The notes beneath the pieces are model-generated. The model saw nothing but the letters and a program-made list of their open reading frames with translations, searched no databases and was not told where the DNA came from. A stretch of 64,000 nucleotides of DNA, taken from assembly GCF_023242475.1 (NCBI RefSeq), contig NZ_JALJFG010000037.1, positions 1-64,000 on the forward strand, read 5' to 3'. The translations under genes were made by a program, and so were the position numbers. This document shows, one piece after another, positions 59,803-64,000 of this stretch (positions are counted from its first letter, which is position 1; the number at the start of each line of letters is the position of its first letter). Origin of the DNA: Pseudomonas sp. MWU15-20650 (GTDB taxonomy: Bacteria > Pseudomonadota > Gammaproteobacteria > Pseudomonadales > Pseudomonadaceae).

Positions 59803-60525
59803 ATGCTGACCCTTCGCAAAGCTTCCGAACGCGGCGCCGCCAATCACGGTTGGTTGAAGTCGTTCCATACCTTCTCATTTGCCAACTACTGGAACCCCAA
59901 GGAGCAGGGTTTTTCCGACCTGTTGGTGATCAACGATGACCGCGTGGCCGCCGGCAAGGGGTTCGGCCAGCACCCACACCGCGACATGGAAATTTTCTCC
60001 TATGTGCTCGAAGGCGCCCTGGAACACAAGGACACCCTGGGCACCGGTTCGGTGATTCGCCCCGGCGACGTGCAATTGATGAGTGCCGGCAGTGGCGTGG
60101 CCCACAGCGAGTTCAACCACAGCCAGGACCGCGGCGTGCACTTCCTGCAGATCTGGATCGTGCCCAATGAAGTCGGCGCAACGCCGCGCTATCAGCAGGA
60201 GCACTTCAGCGAGGCGCAGAAACGCGGGCGCCTGCAGTTGATCATCTCGCCGGACGGCGCCGAGGGCTCGCTCAATGTTCGCCAGGATGCACGGGTGTAT
60301 GCCGGGCTGTTCAACGGCAACGAAAGTGCACACCTGGAGCTGCCGCCGGACCGCCACGCCTACATCCATGTGGCGCGGGGCAGCATTGAGATCAATGGCC
60401 AACGCTTGCAGGAAGGCGATGGTGCCCGCGTGCGTAACGAGCGCCAGATTCACCTGAGCCATGGCGAGGACGCCGAGGTGCTGGTGTTCGACCTGCGCCC
60501 GCAGGAACTGCCGCAGATGCCATGA
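59803..60525 (+). CDS. Pirin family protein
   Basis: A 240-residue bicupin of the pirin/YhhW type, with metal-binding HPHRDMEIFSYVLEGALEHK and HSEFNHSQDRGVHFLQIWIV. YhhW-like proteins can degrade quercetin by dioxygenation; the role in pseudomonads is not settled. GAGG stands before the ATG. Divergent from a GlxA-type regulator. Confidence 0.88.
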   Translation: MLTLRKASERGAANHGWLKSFHTFSFANYWNPKEQGFSDLLVINDDRVAAGKGFGQHPHRDMEIFSYVLEGALEHKDTLGTGSVIRPGDVQLMSAGSGVAHSEFNHSQDRGVHFLQIWIVPNEVGATPRYQQEHFSEAQKRGRLQLIISPDGAEGSLNVRQDARVYAGLFNGNESAHLELPPDRHAYIHVARGSIEINGQRLQEGDGARVRNERQIHLSHGEDAEVLVFDLRPQELPQMP

Positions 60526-60670
60526 CGCCCCGAAGGATGGCCCGGTGAAACGGGCCATCGCTGGCGTCGATAGTCACCATCAGCGCAATGAAGTTCTCTT
60601 AAAAAACCCAACGCGTAACATCAACTCCATACCCGGCGGCACCCTACTAAAACACTCGGAGCACACTCTC

Positions 60671-61018
60671 ATGAAACGCCAACTCTTGCTTAGCCTCGCT
60701 TTCTCGGTACTCGCAGCCAACGCTTTTGCCCACCCGGTTGTCGCTGAAGGCGGCGCGGATCGCCTGATGGAAAGCCGTGTGGCCGAAGGCGGTGCTGATC
60801 GCTTGCAGGAACGTGGCCTGGCTGAAGGCGGTGCCGATCGCTTGCAGGAACGTGGCCTGGCTGAAGGCGGTGCCGATCGCTTGCAAGAACGTGGCCTGGC
60901 TGAAGGCGGTGCCGATCGCTTGCAAGAACGTGGCCTGGCTGAAGGCGGTGCCGATCGCTTGCAGGAACGTGGCCTGGCCGAAGGCGGTGCCGAGCGTCTG
61001 CTGAGCACCCACGTATAA
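60671..61018 (+). CDS. Secreted protein of seven 13-residue repeats
   Basis: A 115-residue protein: signal peptide MKRQLLLSLAFSVLAANAFA, then repeats of the form (V/L)AEGGADRL(Q/M)E(R/S)(G/R), seven units, the last AEGGAERLLSTHV. The middle five are the same amino acids and nearly the same 39-bp DNA. The repeats are charged and hydrophilic, with an Arg in every unit. It is probably periplasmic or secreted; no function recognised. GGAG is nine bases upstream and a terminator follows, supporting a real gene. Confidence 0.8.
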   Translation: MKRQLLLSLAFSVLAANAFAHPVVAEGGADRLMESRVAEGGADRLQERGLAEGGADRLQERGLAEGGADRLQERGLAEGGADRLQERGLAEGGADRLQERGLAEGGAERLLSTHV

Positions 61019-61044
61019 CCCCGCGTTGTTGGCGGGACACCCCA

Positions 61045-61071
61045 AACCGGCCTGATCAGCCGGTTTTTTTT
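61045..61071 (+). terminator. Rho-independent terminator
   Basis: AACCGGC-CTGATCA-GCCGGTT followed by TTTTTT. It lies 26 bp after the stop of the repeat protein gene. Confidence 0.9.
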
Positions 61072-61448
61072 GTCTGCGATTTGCATCGGGATCGACGCAG
61101 CTTTGTAACGCGAGGACCTTTTGGTTACTTTTGGCTGGGCCGGCATTCCGGTCCCTCCAAAAGTGACCCGCTGTAAGAGCGGATCCCTAAGTGGCCGTTA
61201 CCTAAATAATGGATATGTACTCGGTCTGATCAAACAGCTTGGTCGGCTGTCAGGCCGACATCGCAGCATAGGTATCTACACAACTTTTGAAGGCAGTCAT
61301 ATTCCCCTGGGGTGAGCGGGCTTGTCACAGATTTTGCGTTCGACGGTAATTGTGTAGATACCTATGGCCAGCGCAGGCAAGCCCCACATTTGGATCGTGG
61401 GGCATCCGTTAGGGACCCAGGCTCCAACTTACGCAGCGACGGTCATCT
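61072..61448. other. Intergenic region with repeats, no gene
   Basis: About 375 bp. It contains TTGGTTACTTTTGGCTGGGC, CCGGCATTCCGGTCCCTCC and AAAAGTGACCCGCTGTAAGA, a common Pseudomonas intergenic sequence, then the inverted-repeat element at 61267-61366. No supported coding sequence. Confidence 0.6.
61267..61366. mobile_element. GGTATCTACACAA-ended inverted-repeat element, second copy
   Basis: A 100-bp sequence with 17-bp perfect ends, CATAGGTATCTACACAA and TTGTGTAGATACCTATG. Interior TTTTGAAGGCAGTCATATTC and GTTCGACGGTAA agree with the copy at 46209. Confidence 0.85.
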
Positions 61449-62408
61449 TTATCCCTGAACCATCAGGAATTTCTTGCGATACGCCGCCGGTAACATCCCC
61501 ACCCGTTGCTGGAACAGGCGGCGAAACGAATTGCTGTCCTCGTAGCCCACCGCGTAGGTGATGCTGTCGAGGGTCATGCGCGTCGATTCGAGCATCTGCT
61601 TGGCCCGCTCCAGGCGCAGGGTCTGCAGGTAGGCAATCGGCGTATAACCGGTGGCGTCCTTGAAGCGCCGCTTGAAATTGCGCACGCCAAAACCAAAGCG
61701 CTGGGCCACTTCATCGATCACCAGCGCCTGGGCAAAGTGCTGCTCCAGCCAGTGCTGCACCCGCAGGATCTCACCGTCGCCATGGCTCTTGGGCAACGAC
61801 CACATGGCGTACACCGATTGCTCCGTACGCACCTTGTCGATCAGCAGGTATTTGCTGCAGGTCTGCGCCAGTTCCGGTGAACCAAAACGACGGATCAGGT
61901 GCAACATCAAATCCATCGCCGCCGTGGCACCGCCGCAGGTGATCACGCGGTTTTCTTCGCAGAGGATCTGCGTGTCCTCCACGCTGACCTGTGGGTAGCG
62001 CCGCCGGAAAAGCTCGGCAAACGCCCAGTGCGTCGTAGCGCGCAAGCCATGCAGCATCCCGGTCTCGGCCAACAGAAAGGCCGCCGTGCACATCGAGGCC
62101 AGCACCGCGCCACGGGCATGCTGTTCACGCAGCCAGGGACCATATGCGGCAAACGCCGGCAACGCGTCTTTCAAGGTAAACAGAAACCCGGGGACCAACA
62201 CCAGGTCGGTCTGCGCGATCTGCGCCGTGGCGCAGTCCACCTGCAAGCGCTGCCCGCCCCACGCCTCCACCGCCTGACCGTCCAGGGACGCCAACGCTAT
62301 TTCGAAAGGTGGGCTATCGGCAAACAGGTTGGCAGCCGTGAGCATTTCCAACGCCAGGGTGGCGCTGGCGGCGGAACATCGATCAGCCAGGAGCAAGGTA
62401 ATGTGCAT
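61449..62408 (-). CDS. GlxA-family AraC regulator with DJ-1/PfpI domain
   Basis: A 319-residue regulator with DJ-1/PfpI-like domain (LASMCTAAFLLAETGMLHGL) and C-terminal AraC double helix-turn-helix (RFGFGVRNFKRRFKDATGYT and LDSITYAVGYEDSNSFRRLF). It is the second GlxA-like gene within 3 kb; the two are only distantly similar. Divergent from the thioesterase gene across about 106 bp. Ligand unknown. Confidence 0.87.
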   Translation of the reverse strand: MHITLLLADRCSAASATLALEMLTAANLFADSPPFEIALASLDGQAVEAWGGQRLQVDCATAQIAQTDLVLVPGFLFTLKDALPAFAAYGPWLREQHARGAVLASMCTAAFLLAETGMLHGLRATTHWAFAELFRRRYPQVSVEDTQILCEENRVITCGGATAAMDLMLHLIRRFGSPELAQTCSKYLLIDKVRTEQSVYAMWSLPKSHGDGEILRVQHWLEQHFAQALVIDEVAQRFGFGVRNFKRRFKDATGYTPIAYLQTLRLERAKQMLESTRMTLDSITYAVGYEDSNSFRRLFQQRVGMLPAAYRKKFLMVQG

Positions 62409-62514
62409 CGGATACCTGTTTGCGCTTTTCGCATGTAATAAGTCATTTGTGCACCTACCTTAGCCGATTCCTGCCCTTTACAGTGCTGCCATTGATCAAC
62501 TGCCTGGCGTTTTT

Positions 62515-63057
62515 ATGAATCTCTGGTTTCGATTGCTGCACATGCTGTCCCGTCGCCCATGGCGCAAACCGGTCCATGGCCTGGCCACCACGGTGGTGCG
62601 CATGCGGGTCTGGCCGCTGGATCTGGATATCAACCGACATGTCACCAATGGCCGGTATTTCTCCCTGGCAGATATTGCGCGAATGGATTTTGTATTGCGC
62701 ACTGGCGCTTTTCGCGTGGCCCTGCGCAAGAAAGCGTTGCCGATCGTGGGCGATACCTGGGGCAAGTTTCGGCGGGAGTTGAAGCTGTTCGAAGTGTTCG
62801 AGGTGCACACCCGCATACTGGGTTGGGACCACAAGTGGAGCCTGATGGAGCACCGTTTTGTCAGCAAGGGCCGGGTGGTCGGCGTGGTGGTGATGCGCGG
62901 GCTGTTCCGCTCCGCCAAGGGCACCCTGCCCCCGGCGGATTTTCTGCACGAACTGGGTTTGGATGAAACCTCGCCGCCGATGCCGCAATGGCTGAACGAC
63001 TGGGCGCGCAGCTGTGATGACATGAGTGTGCAGCTGCGAAGCGAAGAGCAGGTTTGA
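62515..63057 (+). CDS. Acyl-CoA thioesterase-like hotdog protein
   Basis: A 180-residue hotdog-fold protein. WPLDLDINRHVTNGRYFSLA contains the 4HBT-type D-x-N-x-H-x-x-N motif. The family hydrolyses acyl-thioesters; substrate unknown. A basic N-terminal segment (LLHMLSRRPWRKP) could anchor it at the membrane. Confidence 0.82.
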   Translation: MNLWFRLLHMLSRRPWRKPVHGLATTVVRMRVWPLDLDINRHVTNGRYFSLADIARMDFVLRTGAFRVALRKKALPIVGDTWGKFRRELKLFEVFEVHTRILGWDHKWSLMEHRFVSKGRVVGVVVMRGLFRSAKGTLPPADFLHELGLDETSPPMPQWLNDWARSCDDMSVQLRSEEQV

Positions 63058-63090
63058 GAGCGCCATTTCGCCGCCAATGCGGTGTTTATC

Positions 63091-64000
63091 CTACCCTTGC
63101 GCCTCGCGCTTGACCTTCAAGTGCCGCGCATACCACGGCCGCTGCGGTACACGTTTGAACCAGCCCTTGAGCCGTTCTTCATCGGCGCCAAAAGTGATAC
63201 GCAGCGCCAGCTTCATGATCTCCGGGTCCATCTCCATCGAGCGCCCCTTTTGCAGCCCGGGTGTCGTGCTGCAACCGTGGGTGTCGGGGCCTAGCCAAGG
63301 GTCATCGATTTCAACCCAACGGCCCTGGGCAAACCACGCTACACCGTTGACCTCCAGGCGCCGTACCTGCCCCGGGTTGAAGCGTTCGTGGGCGCGGAAC
63401 CAGTCTTCGATACGGTCATCGATCCAGCCGTGGAAGTGCCAGAACACCGGGTTCACGTGGGACGAAAACGGATCGCCGAGGAAGTCGTTCTCGGGCGCGT
63501 ACCAACGCGCCGCAAAGTCTGCGGGGTCGCGGGCAAACGGCACCGGGGCGCCGTTGGAGGGGTCACGAGGCACTGAGGCCCAGCGCATGTGCAACCAGTC
63601 ATGCAGGCCCAGCTCCATCTCCGAGCCCAACTGGCCCAAGCTCAACTTGGCAAGGTAGCGTGGGTCGCGGTAGTGGGATTCCCATACCTGGAAGTTGCTG
63701 TGGTAAGTCTCGGCCGCCTTGATGTCGCCGACCCACTGGGTGTAGTCAGCGTCATCCGGAGCCGACCAGGCCGGCGGCAGCGCGAAGCCATCGTGGTTAT
63801 CGAAGTAACGCACAAAGCCCGAGCGATCCCGTTCCAGGGCCGGCTGGGGCTCGGGAAACTGCGGCCATGACGGCAAGTCCTGCATGGAGCGCGCGGTGCC
63901 GAGCATATGACGATGCATGAAGAAAAAGTCGATGCCCGAGCCGTTACGGTCCTTGCGCTTGCCTCGGGCGTCGCGCTCCTGGCCACGGGGGCCGGGTTGC
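63091..64000 (-). CDS. Tyrosinase-like di-copper protein, 5' end beyond window
   Basis: The frame runs open to the window edge, so the N-terminus is missing; an internal ATG at 63918 is unlikely to be the start. Visible copper-site segments are SGIDFFFMHRHMLGTARSM (type CuA-like), GLHDWLHMRWASVP and HVNPVFWHFHGWIDDRIED (CuB-like). This resembles the tyrosinase superfamily, including pyoverdine-maturation PvdP, but no specific name can be given. Stop at 63091. Confidence 0.75.
   Translation of the reverse strand, partial: QPGPRGQERDARGKRKDRNGSGIDFFFMHRHMLGTARSMQDLPSWPQFPEPQPALERDRSGFVRYFDNHDGFALPPAWSAPDDADYTQWVGDIKAAETYHSNFQVWESHYRDPRYLAKLSLGQLGSEMELGLHDWLHMRWASVPRDPSNGAPVPFARDPADFAARWYAPENDFLGDPFSSHVNPVFWHFHGWIDDRIEDWFRAHERFNPGQVRRLEVNGVAWFAQGRWVEIDDPWLGPDTHGCSTTPGLQKGRSMEMDPEIMKLALRITFGADEERLKGWFKRVPQRPWYARHLKVKREAQG

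Noticed and set aside
60776..60990. Direct repeats resembling a CRISPR array
   Set aside because: 39-bp units are contiguous, without spacers, and code for protein repeats in frame.
60580..61146. Minus-strand repeat protein opposite the 13-residue repeat gene
   Set aside because: Reverse reading of a repetitive gene gives a repetitive shadow; only the plus strand has a signal peptide, ribosome site and terminator.

Overview
The window looks like chromosome from a fluorescent pseudomonad (Pseudomonas fluorescens group). The support is high-GC coding sequence, many intergenic inverted REP doublets with the GGGAGGGGGCTTGCTCCCGAT core, and typical Pseudomonas gene families (an iol operon with a fused IolC, a two-gene L,D-transpeptidase locus, SfnB, an NspC-type polyamine route). 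I saw no tRNA, rRNA, CRISPR array, intact insertion sequence or prophage. All functional calls come from reading translated motifs; no database search was possible.

Layout. 44-8809: myo-inositol catabolism. iolC-iolE-iolB-iolI-iolD-iolG run leftward, with the RpiR-type repressor gene divergent and overlapping palindromes between them. 8816-13000: a MocR regulator, a Bcr/CflA-type exporter whose end runs into REP DNA, a three-copy 173-bp REP array, and a membrane protein followed by a 24-residue peptide. 13245-18474: a two-component system, two divergent L,D-transpeptidases and a creatininase-family enzyme. 18613-22273: small envelope proteins, a glutathione transferase and a membrane-anchored alpha/beta hydrolase.

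22280-27870 is an AT-richer accessory island. Five apparently intact genes (azlC, azlD, an isopropylmalate-synthase-like carboligase, a TIM-barrel isomerase-like protein and a ferredoxin-NAD(P)H reductase) point leftward. They are bordered by wreckage: the C-terminus of an ornithine-cyclodeaminase-like gene, a piece of an MFS transporter, an IS5-type transposase scrap, and a 150-bp diverged second copy of part of the acyltransferase gene at 28555-29709. This is the best candidate for an undescribed small-molecule (amino-acid-like) biosynthesis and export system.

27940-38071 returns to core genes: DUF924, a membrane acyltransferase, metE, a LysE exporter, the carboxynorspermidine decarboxylase/synthase pair, a glutaminase and an AraC remnant. 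38235-49387 is an organosulfur acquisition region: two flavin-dependent LLM monooxygenases, a cysteine-dioxygenase-like enzyme, a four-domain rhodanese, an orphan sulfonate-binding protein, an SfnB-like flavoprotein, a 2-hydroxyacid dehydrogenase, a class II aldolase and two LysR regulators. 49567-53681 is a LysR / monooxygenase-like / amidohydrolase / YcaC hydrolase group. 53886-64000 is rich in regulators: AraC, two winged-helix ATPases whose 3' ends overlap, and two GlxA-type regulators. It also has a pirin, a secreted protein built of 13-residue repeats, a thioesterase, and a tyrosinase-like gene cut by the window end.

The non-coding DNA is notable. A MITE-like element with TAATGCCAGTCAGTTAAG ends occurs three times (18509, 35640, 39357), each time flanked by a 10-11 bp repeat and, in at least two copies, placed in the loop of a pre-existing hairpin. 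A second inverted-repeat family with GGTATCTACACAA ends occurs at 46209 and 61267, with a partial copy near 29754.
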